Below are positions 1-5,739 of a DNA stretch of 5,739 nucleotides, piece by piece. This DNA comes from DATAFF01 sp036265615 (lineage in GTDB: Bacteria > Pseudomonadota > Alphaproteobacteria > Rhizobiales > Aestuariivirgaceae). The stretch spans positions 1-5,739 of the forward strand of contig DATAOT010000110.1 of NCBI GenBank assembly GCA_036265615.1, read 5' to 3'. Below the pieces are notes generated by a model, which worked only from the letters and a program-made list of their open reading frames with translations, ran no database searches and was not told the DNA's origin. The position numbers and the translations under genes were made by a program. Within the stretch, counting starts at the first letter, position 1. Each line of letters opens with the position of its first letter.

Positions 1-1224
1 GCCACCGCTCGGATAGCAGATCAGGCCTTCATCCATGGCTGTTGCCTTGACTCGGGCCCATAGCTTGGCCGCGGCGGGAAATGGGCGCTTGTCGGCGCGA
101 TCCTCAACAAGCTCCATGGCAAGCATCAGGCCACGGCCGCGTATATCGCCGACATGAGGGTGGTCGCCGAAGCGCTCGCGCAGGATGGCGGCCATGGCAT
201 CGCCGGTGCGTGCCACCCGCTCGACGAGTCCGTCCTGCTCGATGATTTCCTGAACGGCGAGGCCGGCGGCACAGGCCACCGCGTGACCGACATAGGTATG
301 GCCGTGCTGGAAGGCGCCGGAGCCGCGCTCGAGCTCGCCGACGATTCTCTCGTTTACCATCAATGCGCCGATCGGCTGATAGCCGGCACCAAGCCCCTTG
401 GCCAGCGTGATCATGTCAGGGACGACGCCCTCCTGCTCGAAGGCAAATCGGCTGCCGCATCGCGCCATTCCGCACATGACCTCGTCGAGGATCAGCAGCA
501 CGCCATGGCGATCGCAGATCGAGCGGATCTCCCGGAAGTAGCCAGGCGTGGCCGGAACGGCGCCGAGGGTCGCACCGACCACCGTCTCGGCGATGAAGGC
601 AATGACGCGGTCCGAACCGACCTCGTCGACGACGTCGGCAAGCGTGCGCGCCATGCGCAGCCCATATGCTTCGGCGGTCTCGCCGGCCTGTTGATGGCGA
701 TAGGCATAGACCGGCGGGATGTGACGGACATTCGGCGAGAGGATCGGACCATAGAGCTTGCGTCTTCCGGCGTGGCCGCCGACCGACAAGGCGCCGAGCG
801 TGTTGCCGTGATACGAGAAGTGCCGCGAGACGAAATGATCGCGCGAGGCCTGGCCGCGCTCCACGTGAATCTGCCGCGCAAGCTTGAGGGCGGCCTCGGT
901 CGCCTCCGACCCGCCCGACACGAAGAATACCCGCCAGGGGCCTCCGGGCGCCGCGGCAGACAGGCGATCGGCGAGCTCCTCCGCCACGCCCGTGGTGAAA
1001 AAAGACGTGTGCGTATAGGCAAGACGGTCGAGCTGCCGGCGGATCGCCTGGGCCACCCGACGGTCGCCGTGGCCAAGGCAGGAAACGGCGGCGCCGCCGG
1101 AGGCATCGAGGTAAGCGCGGCCCGCGCCATCGTAGATCCAGCAACCACGCCCCGAGACGGCTTCGGGATAGTCGTGGGCGAGGGCGCGATGAAAGACACG
1201 GGAGGCGTTCGAACGCGACGGCAT
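1..1224 (-). CDS. Class III PLP-dependent aminotransferase (aspartate aminotransferase family), 3' end missing
   Basis: This is a fold-type I, class III (omega) aminotransferase, a cytoplasmic PLP enzyme that moves an amino group between an amine or amino acid and a keto acid. The frame is open for 408 codons up to the window edge, so the stop and probably a few dozen C-terminal residues are missing. Visible landmarks are the phosphate-binding SGGSEATEAALKLAR (residues 103-117), SYHGNT (137-142), the cofactor aspartate D247 in LILDEVMCGMARCG, and the Schiff-base lysine K276 in TLAKGLGAGYQP. HTYVGHAVACAAGLA (309-323) and GDIRGRGLMLAMELV (359-373) are also typical of the family. Position 1224 is preferred over the in-frame ATG at 1230 because a GGAG lies 7 nt upstream of it but only 2 nt from the other. 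The substrate cannot be read from the sequence. Relatives are variously labelled aspartate aminotransferase family or BioA-like, and no biotin gene is nearby. It is divergent from the glycerate kinase gene. Confidence 0.93.
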   Translation of the reverse strand, partial: MPSRSNASRVFHRALAHDYPEAVSGRGCWIYDGAGRAYLDASGGAAVSCLGHGDRRVAQAIRRQLDRLAYTHTSFFTTGVAEELADRLSAAAPGGPWRVFFVSGGSEATEAALKLARQIHVERGQASRDHFVSRHFSYHGNTLGALSVGGHAGRRKLYGPILSPNVRHIPPVYAYRHQQAGETAEAYGLRMARTLADVVDEVGSDRVIAFIAETVVGATLGAVPATPGYFREIRSICDRHGVLLILDEVMCGMARCGSRFAFEQEGVVPDMITLAKGLGAGYQPIGALMVNERIVGELERGSGAFQHGHTYVGHAVACAAGLAVQEIIEQDGLVERVARTGDAMAAILRERFGDHPHVGDIRGRGLMLAMELVEDRADKRPFPAAAKLWARVKATAMDEGLICYPSGG

Positions 1225-1305
1225 GTCCATTCTCCAGAAGTGGCTCGCCACCTATTATCCTTCGGTTAAGCGAAACCGCAAAGCTGCTCAAGCCATTGGC
1301 ACATC
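1225..1305. promoter_or_regulatory. Divergent intergenic promoter region with a 12-bp palindrome
   Basis: This 81-bp gap separates the divergent aminotransferase and glycerate kinase genes, so it should hold promoters for both unless the kinase is served from elsewhere. Minus-strand candidate: GATAAT (1259-1254) with TTTGCG 17 bp upstream, a fair -10 but a weak -35. Plus-strand candidate: TATTAT (1253-1258) with TTCTCC 17 bp upstream, also weak. The two -10 candidates overlap, so they cannot both be right as drawn. The perfect inverted repeat GTGGC-TC-GCCAC (1240-1251) lies beside the -10 candidates and next to the aminotransferase ribosome binding site, where a repressor operator or a small mRNA hairpin could act. 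A second, weaker repeat pairs CGGTT (1263-1267) with AACCG (1274-1278). Promoter positions are inference; the repeats are read directly. Confidence 0.4.
1231..1236 (-). promoter_or_regulatory. Ribosome binding site that decides the aminotransferase start
   Basis: On the minus strand this reads TGGAGA. Its GGAG core (1235-1232) is 7 nt from the ATG at 1224, which is a good spacing. The alternative in-frame ATG at 1230 is only 2 nt away, too close for normal initiation. The downstream ATG is therefore the likelier start. Confidence 0.6.
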
Positions 1306-2562
1306 ATGATCCAGCGCCGCACCGAGCCGTTGCTCAGAAGCCTGTTCAATGCGGCAGTCACTGCCGCCGATCCGGCGGTGCGGTTGCCCGAGCATCTGCC
1401 GCCGCCACCCAAGGGGCGGACCATCGTCGTGGGAGCCGGCAAGGCATCGGCAGCGATGGCGGCGGCGGTCGAAGCACATTGGAGGCATTCGCTCGAGGGC
1501 CTGGTCGTGACGCGCTACGGCCATGCGGTGCCATGCCGGCGGATCGAGATCGTCGAGGCCGCCCACCCAGTGCCGGATCAGGCGGGCAGCGAGGCGGCGG
1601 CCCGCATTGCCCAGATGGTCCGCGGCTTGAGCGAGGATGATCTCGTTCTGTGCCTGATCTCGGGCGGCGGCTCGGCCCTGCTCGCTGCCCCGGCGGACGG
1701 CCTGACACTCGCCGACAAGCAGGACGTCAATCGCCAGCTCCTGGCCTCGGGAGCACCGATTGCGGCGATGAACTGCGTGCGCAAACATCTCTCGGCGCTC
1801 AAAGGCGGCCGGCTTGCCGCAGCCGCTTACCCGGCCAAGGTGGTGTCGCTGATCGTGTCCGACATTCCGGGAGACGATCCCTCGCTGGTGGCGTCGGGCC
1901 CGACCCTTGCCGATCCCTCCAGCAGGGCTGAGGCCATGTCCCATATCGCGCGATACGGAATCCGCATTCCCGACCGCGTCGCGGCCTGGCTTGCCGACCC
2001 GGCGAGCGAGACACCGAAGCCGGGTGATCCCCGCTTGGCAAGGGCGGAGACGCGCATCATTGCGGCTCCGGCTCTGTCGCTGAAGGCGGCCGCGACGGTT
2101 GCCCGCAACGCCGGCTACGAGGTCGTCGATCTCGGCGACCGGGTCGAAGGCGAAAGCCGCGCCGTGGCACGGGAGCACGCGATGCTCGCCCGCGGGGTTG
2201 CGCGTGGAACGGTGATCCTGTCCGGAGGCGAAACAACGGTGACGATCAAGGGCGAGGGCAGGGGAGGGCGGAACAGCGAATACGCCCTGGCGTTGGCGCT
2301 GGCACTCGCATCGGCGCCTGGCATCTCGGCCATCGCCGGAGACACCGACGGCATCGATGGGTCGGAAGACAATGCCGGCGCCATGATCTTTCCCGACACG
2401 CTGGCGCGGGCTGCCGCGGCGGGCCTCGACGCTGCGAAGCTTCTCGAAAACAACGATTCCTACACATTCTTCTCAACTCTCGGCGATCTGCTTGTGACCG
2501 GGCCGACCCTCACCAATGTCAATGATTTCAGGGCGATCGTTGTGGGAAACAGCGCGTCCTGA
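1306..2562 (+). CDS. gckA: Glycerate 2-kinase, GckA/TtuD type (MOFRL family; often mislabelled hydroxypyruvate reductase)
   Basis: Cytoplasmic kinase expected to convert D-glycerate and ATP to 2-phosphoglycerate, sending glycerate from serine, glyoxylate or tartrate metabolism into glycolysis. It is complete at 418 residues, normal for the family. The N-terminal DUF4147/GCK domain spans about residues 8-235, with VVGAGKASAAM (41-51, K46 conserved), EAAHPVPDQAG (84-94), LISGGGSALL (118-127), NCVRKHLSALKGGRLA (156-171) and SDIPGDDPSLVASGPT (185-200). The C-terminal MOFRL domain (about 300-405) carries ILSGGETTV (304-312), GRGGRNSEYALA (318-329), DTDGIDGSEDNAGA (346-359) and LGDLLVTGPTLTNVND (392-407). 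The start is the first possible ATG after an in-frame TAA at 1267. No clear Shine-Dalgarno precedes it, so initiation may be weak or leaderless. Homologues named TtuD are annotated as hydroxypyruvate reductase, but no NAD-binding Rossmann signature is visible here, which favours the kinase call. The last codons nearly touch hisG, which converges on it. Confidence 0.93.
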   Translation: MIQRRTEPLLRSLFNAAVTAADPAVRLPEHLPPPPKGRTIVVGAGKASAAMAAAVEAHWRHSLEGLVVTRYGHAVPCRRIEIVEAAHPVPDQAGSEAAARIAQMVRGLSEDDLVLCLISGGGSALLAAPADGLTLADKQDVNRQLLASGAPIAAMNCVRKHLSALKGGRLAAAAYPAKVVSLIVSDIPGDDPSLVASGPTLADPSSRAEAMSHIARYGIRIPDRVAAWLADPASETPKPGDPRLARAETRIIAAPALSLKAAATVARNAGYEVVDLGDRVEGESRAVAREHAMLARGVARGTVILSGGETTVTIKGEGRGGRNSEYALALALALASAPGISAIAGDTDGIDGSEDNAGAMIFPDTLARAAAAGLDAAKLLENNDSYTFFSTLGDLLVTGPTLTNVNDFRAIVVGNSAS

Positions 2563-2566
2563 GCAC

Positions 2567-3262
2567 TCATGACTCGCTATTCGCCAGTCGCTCCACGAGC
2601 AGTGCGACTGCCGGATGGCCGAGGTCTTCGGGCCTTCCGGCCAGCACCGCCTGCGAGCGCAGGATGACGCCGTCATCCAGCACCTTGAGGCGGTTTGCCC
2701 GCAAGGTGGAACCGGTTGTGGTGATGTCAACGATCGCTTCCGCGGTGCCGGCGGCCGGGGCGCCCTCGGTCGCGCCAGCGCTTTCGACGATGCGGTAGCC
2801 GGTGACACCCTTCTCGGCGAACCACCGGCGGGTCAGTCCTGGATATTTGGTGGCGATCTTGAGCCGCCGCCCATGCCGGGCATGGAACAGCACCGCCAGA
2901 TCCTCGAGATCTGCCATGGTTGCGACATCGAGCCAGCACTGCGGCACCGCTACCACCACATCGGCATGACCGAAGCCGAGCCTGAGCAGGATCTCGATGC
3001 CGCCCTCGCCCTCAGGGACGGCCTCGCGCAGCAGATCCTCGCCTGTCACCCCAAGCCCGATGCTGCCGTCCTTCAGCGACTGGGCGATCTCGGCGGCCGA
3101 CAGGAACGTCACCTCGATATCGGGCAGGTCGGCAATGCGGCCCTGGTAGCCGCGCTCGAGGCCGTCACGGATCACCGTGAGACCCGCGTGCTGAAGCCGC
3201 GCCTCGGCGGCCTCGAGCAGCCGGCCCTTGGAAGGCATCGCCAGCGTCAGCTTCGGCGTCAT
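2567..3262 (-). CDS. hisG: ATP phosphoribosyltransferase catalytic subunit, short form (HisG-S)
   Basis: Catalyses the first step of histidine synthesis in the cytoplasm: ATP plus PRPP gives N1-(5-phosphoribosyl)-ATP and pyrophosphate. It is complete at 231 residues, so it is the short form that lacks the C-terminal histidine-binding domain of the roughly 300-residue enzymes and needs HisZ for activity and feedback inhibition. The N-terminus has LAMPSKGRLLEAAEARL (7-23) and the first lobe has GVTGEDLL (71-78). The family signature matches in full: E166, G172, A174, then IVDITTTGSTL (177-187), the PRPP-binding loop, followed by RANRLKVLDDG. The ATG at 3262 overlaps the hisZ stop (ATGA, 4 bp), with a moderate GGGGTGG 4 nt upstream, so translation is probably coupled to hisZ. 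It is the last gene of the cluster and ends 4 bp from the stop of the convergent glycerate kinase gene. Confidence 0.97.
   Translation of the reverse strand: MTPKLTLAMPSKGRLLEAAEARLQHAGLTVIRDGLERGYQGRIADLPDIEVTFLSAAEIAQSLKDGSIGLGVTGEDLLREAVPEGEGGIEILLRLGFGHADVVVAVPQCWLDVATMADLEDLAVLFHARHGRRLKIATKYPGLTRRWFAEKGVTGYRIVESAGATEGAPAAGTAEAIVDITTTGSTLRANRLKVLDDGVILRSQAVLAGRPEDLGHPAVALLVERLANSES
2585..2610. repeat. 7-bp inverted repeat just inside the 3' end of hisG, at the convergent junction
   Basis: CAGTCGC (2585-2591) and GCGACTG (2604-2610) are perfect complements separated by 12 nt. The repeat lies 22 bp past the glycerate kinase stop and within the last codons of hisG. It could fold in either transcript and slow polymerase or protect an mRNA end, but no T-run follows on either strand, so it is not a standard intrinsic terminator. 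A competing small hairpin GCTC-CAC-GAGC (2590-2600) uses part of the same sequence. It may equally be chance in a GC-rich gene. Confidence 0.3.
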
Positions 3263-4437
3263 CGAACCACCCCGCGGCAGGCCGCCGCGAGCCTCTCGGT
3301 GTGAATCGCGCAGCCGACCGCCGGCACCGGATAGGGCGAGCCGATATCGGAAAGCAGCCGGTCGTAGCGCCCGCCGCCGGCAATCGCCAGCTGCGTGCCG
3401 TCGGGCCCGTCCGCTTCGAGCTGGAACACGAAGCCGGTGTAATATTCGAGCTGCCGCCCGAACACCCCGGCGAATGTCGGGGCATCGAGCGCAAACCCGC
3501 CCGCGGCCAAGAGCGCATTGCGGCGATGGAAACGGCGTACCGCCTCGATCATCGGCGAGCCGAGAGCGGGTGCGAGCCGATCAAGCTCTCTTGCCGCAAC
3601 GGCCGGCGAGGCGGAAAGCGCGAGATAAGTCTCGATCTGCATCGCATCGGCAGGCGACAGCGGCCTCTCCGTGCGGTCGAGCGCCTTCTCGACGAGCCGG
3701 GCCGCGATCTCGGGAACATTGCGCCCGCCGATGAGCGCCAGCCCTTCCGCCTGAAGCTGCCGCTCGACCAGTGCCTCCGGGTCGGCACCACCTGCCTGGG
3801 CAAGCTCGTCGATCAAGCCGGAGATCGATGTCCGCGGCCGAGCCGCCGCGCCGGTCAGCTGGTCGAGCAGCGCGCGGAACTGCTTCGGCCGCCAGAATTG
3901 ATGACTGAGGCGCCGGCGCCAGCGCTCCGGCATGGCGACGGACTGGAGCAGAGCTTCGAACAAGCCGAGATCGCCGAGCCGGATCGTGTAGCGGCGAAGC
4001 CCGGCCGCCTCGACCGCCCTGACCGTCATCGCCAGGATCTCGGCTTCGGCAAGCTCGGCATCGCTCGCCCCGAACCATTCCACCCCGGCCTGGTCGAATT
4101 CGCTCGGATGAAGCCGATCGGCACCGCCCGGCTGAAAGCGGAATGCCGGTCCGCAATAGCAATAGCGCGCCTCGCAGCGCGGATCGGCCTGATGGGTCAG
4201 ATGAAACCGGCAGGTCGGCACCGTCAGGTCCGGCCTCAGGCAGAGTTCGGCGCCGGACGGATCGGTGAACACGAAGGTGCGCGAGCGGATGTTCTCGCCC
4301 GAGCGGTCGAGAAAGACGTCGGCCGGCTGCAGGATGTCGGGCACGATCGTCTCGAAGGCCCGAGCCGCGAACACCGCCATGACGGCCTGCCGGACAGCCT
4401 CGAGCTCCTGCCGCTCGGCTGCCGATCTACCCGCCAC
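3259..4437 (-). CDS. hisZ: ATP phosphoribosyltransferase regulatory subunit (HisZ)
   Basis: HisZ is a histidyl-tRNA synthetase paralogue without aminoacylation activity. It assembles with short HisG, is needed for activity, and carries the histidine feedback site. It is complete at 392 residues and consists of the class II synthetase core only; the C-terminal anticodon-binding domain found in HisS is absent. Synthetase-derived landmarks are LCLRPDLTVP (65-74), a motif 2 remnant CGPAFRFQPGG (95-105), EFDQAGVEWFG (113-123), LEYYTGFVFQLE (330-341, HisA-like) and AGGGRYDRLL (353-362, HisB-like). The motif 2 FRxE found in HisS is FRFQ here, so the conserved glutamate is replaced by Q102, which fits a dead enzyme. 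The GTG start at 4437 is supported by AGGGGGA ending 4 nt upstream and by the family N-terminus. It overlaps the end of hisS by 11 bp and the start of hisG by 4 bp. The presence of a short HisG next door confirms the call over a second hisS. Confidence 0.96.
   Translation of the reverse strand: MAGRSAAERQELEAVRQAVMAVFAARAFETIVPDILQPADVFLDRSGENIRSRTFVFTDPSGAELCLRPDLTVPTCRFHLTHQADPRCEARYCYCGPAFRFQPGGADRLHPSEFDQAGVEWFGASDAELAEAEILAMTVRAVEAAGLRRYTIRLGDLGLFEALLQSVAMPERWRRRLSHQFWRPKQFRALLDQLTGAAARPRTSISGLIDELAQAGGADPEALVERQLQAEGLALIGGRNVPEIAARLVEKALDRTERPLSPADAMQIETYLALSASPAVAARELDRLAPALGSPMIEAVRRFHRRNALLAAGGFALDAPTFAGVFGRQLEYYTGFVFQLEADGPDGTQLAIAGGGRYDRLLSDIGSPYPVPAVGCAIHTERLAAACRGVVR
3267..3273 (-). 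promoter_or_regulatory. Ribosome binding site for hisG, inside the end of hisZ
   Basis: On the minus strand this reads GGGGTGG, 4 nt from the hisG ATG at 3262. It is a moderate Shine-Dalgarno. Together with the ATGA stop/start overlap it suggests that hisG translation depends mostly on ribosomes arriving from hisZ, which would keep the two subunits in balance. Confidence 0.5.
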
Positions 4438-5739
4438 CGTATCCCCCTGCTGCGCCAGCGCTCAGGGCCTCGCGCTCCAGCGCGGCTTTCACCGCCGCCA
4501 CAAGCTCCGATTCCGGCACCGCCACCTGCGCCGGGCGGGCCTCGCGCCATTCCGCGCGGCTGTCGATCTGCCGCGCCATTTCGGCGCCAGCCGCCAGATC
4601 CTTGAGCTGGACGATGCCGCGCTCAAGCTCGTCGGGTCCCTGGATGACCACCAGCGGCGCGCCGCGCCGGTCGGCATATTTCATCTGCGCCTTCATACCG
4701 CCGGAGCCGAGATACATCTCGGCGCGGATCCCGGCGGCGCGCAGCAGGCTCGTCAGGTGCTGATAATGCGTCACCCGCTCGCGATCCATCACCAGCACCA
4801 CGACGGGCGCAAGACTGCCGAGATTGACGGCCCGGCCAAGATGCTTCAGCGCAGCATAGAGCCGCGAGACGCCCATCGAGAAGCCGGTTGCAGGCACCGC
4901 CTCGCCGCGGAAGCGCGCCACGAGGTCGTCATAGCGCCCGCCGCCGCCGACCGATCCGAACCGCACCAGCTGGCCGGTTTCGTCGTGCGACTCGAATGTC
5001 AATTCCGCTTCGAACACCGCGCCAGTGTAATAGTCGAGCCCGCGCACCACCTCGCTGTCGAAGCGAACGCGGTCCTCGCCATAGCCGGCCGCGTCGAACA
5101 GGCGCCGCATCTCGGCGAGGTCCGCCATCCCAGCCTCGCCCACCGCGCTGCCTTGGACGAATTTGGCTTCAAAGATCTTGGCTGTGGCGAATGTCAGGCT
5201 TTCCCTGATCTGATCGGGACTGAGCCCGGCGCCCGGTGTGAAGTCCCCCGACTCGTCCTTGCGGCCGGGCCCGAGAAGCTCGCCGACCCCCTTCTCGCCG
5301 AGCCGGGACAGCTTGTCGATCGAGCGGTACCAGGTCAGGCGATTGATCTCCGGGATCTTAAGCCTCTCCTGAAAACCCTCGGCATATTTGCGGCTGTTGA
5401 ACTTGATCACATATTTGCCGCGCTCGATCCCCAGCGCCTCCAGCGCATCGGCCGCCATCATGCAGACCTCGGCATCCGCGGCCGGGCTTGCCGTGCCGAC
5501 GGTGTCGGCGTCAAACTGCATGAATTGGCGGAAGCGGCCGGGCCCCGGCTTCTCGTTGCGGAACACCCAGCCCGAGCGGTAGCTGCGGAACGGCTTCGCC
5601 AGGGCTTCGTAATGCTCGGCGACATAGCGGGCGAGGGGCGCCGTCAGATCATAGCGCAGCGACAGCCACTGCTCGTCCTCGTCCTTGATCGAGAAAACGC
5701 CCTCGTTGGGCCTATCCTGGTCGGGGAGAAACTTGCCAA
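4427..5739 (-). CDS. hisS: Histidyl-tRNA synthetase (HisRS), alphaproteobacterial type, N-terminus missing
   Basis: Class IIa aminoacyl-tRNA synthetase that charges tRNA-His with histidine. The frame is open from the right edge (first full codon at 5737) for 436 residues to a TAG at 4429; the start, motif 1 and probably 60-75 N-terminal residues lie outside. Numbering from the first visible residue: the SLRYDLTAPLARYVA segment (26-40), motif 2 VFRNEKPGPGRFRQF (58-72) with the catalytic arginine and glutamate, HisA VRGLDYYTGAVFEAE (231-245), HisB SVGGGGRYDDLVARF (262-276) and motif 3 around TGFSMGVSRL (284-293). A C-terminal anticodon-binding domain starts near APVVVLVMDRERVTHY (310-325). The protein ends in a glycine/alanine-rich tail that overlaps the hisZ start by 11 bp. 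The motif 2 loop PGPG differs from the PQKG of the E. coli enzyme, matching the alphaproteobacterial group that has dropped G-1 of tRNA-His. It is the first gene of the hisS-hisZ-hisG unit in this window; its promoter is not visible. Confidence 0.97.
   Translation of the reverse strand, partial: GKFLPDQDRPNEGVFSIKDEDEQWLSLRYDLTAPLARYVAEHYEALAKPFRSYRSGWVFRNEKPGPGRFRQFMQFDADTVGTASPAADAEVCMMAADALEALGIERGKYVIKFNSRKYAEGFQERLKIPEINRLTWYRSIDKLSRLGEKGVGELLGPGRKDESGDFTPGAGLSPDQIRESLTFATAKIFEAKFVQGSAVGEAGMADLAEMRRLFDAAGYGEDRVRFDSEVVRGLDYYTGAVFEAELTFESHDETGQLVRFGSVGGGGRYDDLVARFRGEAVPATGFSMGVSRLYAALKHLGRAVNLGSLAPVVVLVMDRERVTHYQHLTSLLRAAGIRAEMYLGSGGMKAQMKYADRRGAPLVVIQGPDELERGIVQLKDLAAGAEMARQIDSRAEWREARPAQVAVPESELVAAVKAALEREALSAGAAGGYGGG
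4442..4448 (-). promoter_or_regulatory. Strong ribosome binding site for hisZ, inside the end of hisS
   Basis: On the minus strand this reads AGGGGGA, followed by TACG and the GTG at 4437. It is the best Shine-Dalgarno in the window and decides the GTG start. It lies within the last codons of hisS, encoding part of that protein's glycine-rich tail, so ribosomes finishing hisS can restart on hisZ. Confidence 0.7.

Noticed and set aside
154..1269. 371-codon open frame on the plus strand, opposite the aminotransferase
   Set aside because: The minus-strand frame has all the class III aminotransferase motifs in order. The plus-strand product shows no recognisable domain and depends on the absence of stops in GC-rich DNA.
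416..1291. 291-codon open frame on the minus strand, overlapping the aminotransferase in another frame
   Set aside because: Its product is an Arg/Pro-rich low-complexity sequence, and it would begin across the spacer with the divergent kinase. It is an out-of-frame shadow of the aminotransferase.
1288..2178. 296-codon open frame on the minus strand, opposite the glycerate kinase
   Set aside because: It is antisense to a gene with complete GCK and MOFRL motifs, has no motif of its own and no convincing ribosome binding site.
2585..2610. Hairpin considered as a bidirectional intrinsic terminator
   Set aside because: The 7-bp stem has a 12-nt loop and no run of T on either side, and it lies in hisG coding sequence. 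It is kept only as an inverted repeat of uncertain role.
2615..3304. 229-codon open frame on the plus strand, opposite hisG
   Set aside because: It mirrors hisG almost exactly and has no family features; hisG has a full signature match on the other strand.
3259..4437. HisZ considered as a second histidyl-tRNA synthetase
   Set aside because: It lacks the anticodon-binding domain, has FRFQ in place of the catalytic FRxE, and is directly followed by a short-form hisG that requires HisZ.
4427..4460. Possible frameshift or truncation at the hisS/hisZ overlap
   Set aside because: Both frames are intact through the 11-bp overlap, hisZ has its own strong ribosome binding site, and both proteins have complete conserved ends.
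3301..4605. 434-codon open frame on the plus strand, opposite hisZ and the end of hisS
   Set aside because: It lies wholly antisense to two clearly recognisable genes. Its translation is rich in Arg, Gly, Pro and Ala with no family motif, as expected from third-position G/C bias in high-GC genes.

Overview
The window comes from a GC-rich genome (roughly two thirds G+C). It most likely belongs to an alphaproteobacterium of the Hyphomicrobiales (Rhizobiales) type. Three things point there: the gene order hisS-hisZ-hisG, the short HisG that depends on HisZ, and the unusual motif 2 loop of the histidyl-tRNA synthetase, which I recognise from the alphaproteobacterial enzyme. The genus cannot be settled from this sequence. 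The window is almost fully coding: four complete or nearly complete housekeeping-type genes plus one partial gene. I see no tRNA, rRNA, insertion sequence, CRISPR array or phage gene.

Layout: (1) positions 1-1224, minus strand: a class III PLP-dependent aminotransferase whose last residues run off the left edge. (2) 1225-1305: a short divergent intergenic region holding the start signals of both flanking genes and a 12-bp palindrome. (3) 1306-2562, plus strand: a complete glycerate 2-kinase of the GckA/TtuD (MOFRL) family. (4) A 4-bp gap where this gene meets the his cluster tail to tail. (5) 2567-5739, minus strand, read right to left: hisS (N-terminus beyond the right edge), hisZ and hisG, each overlapping the next by 11 and 4 bp, so almost certainly one co-transcribed and translationally coupled unit.

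How the genes work together: HisG and HisZ form the hetero-oligomeric ATP phosphoribosyltransferase that commits ATP and PRPP to histidine synthesis. HisZ is a catalytically dead relative of histidyl-tRNA synthetase that carries the histidine feedback site. HisS, the true synthetase, is encoded just upstream, so the enzyme that consumes histidine, its regulatory paralogue and the first biosynthetic enzyme share one transcript. The glycerate kinase feeds glycerate (for example from serine, glyoxylate or tartrate breakdown) into glycolysis as 2-phosphoglycerate. The divergent aminotransferase has no assigned substrate, and its link to the kinase is inferred from position only.

I did not find an undescribed system. 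The points most worth a second look are the HisRS motif 2 loop, which implies an altered tRNA-His identity element, the HisS/HisZ side-by-side comparison, and the divergent promoter palindrome.
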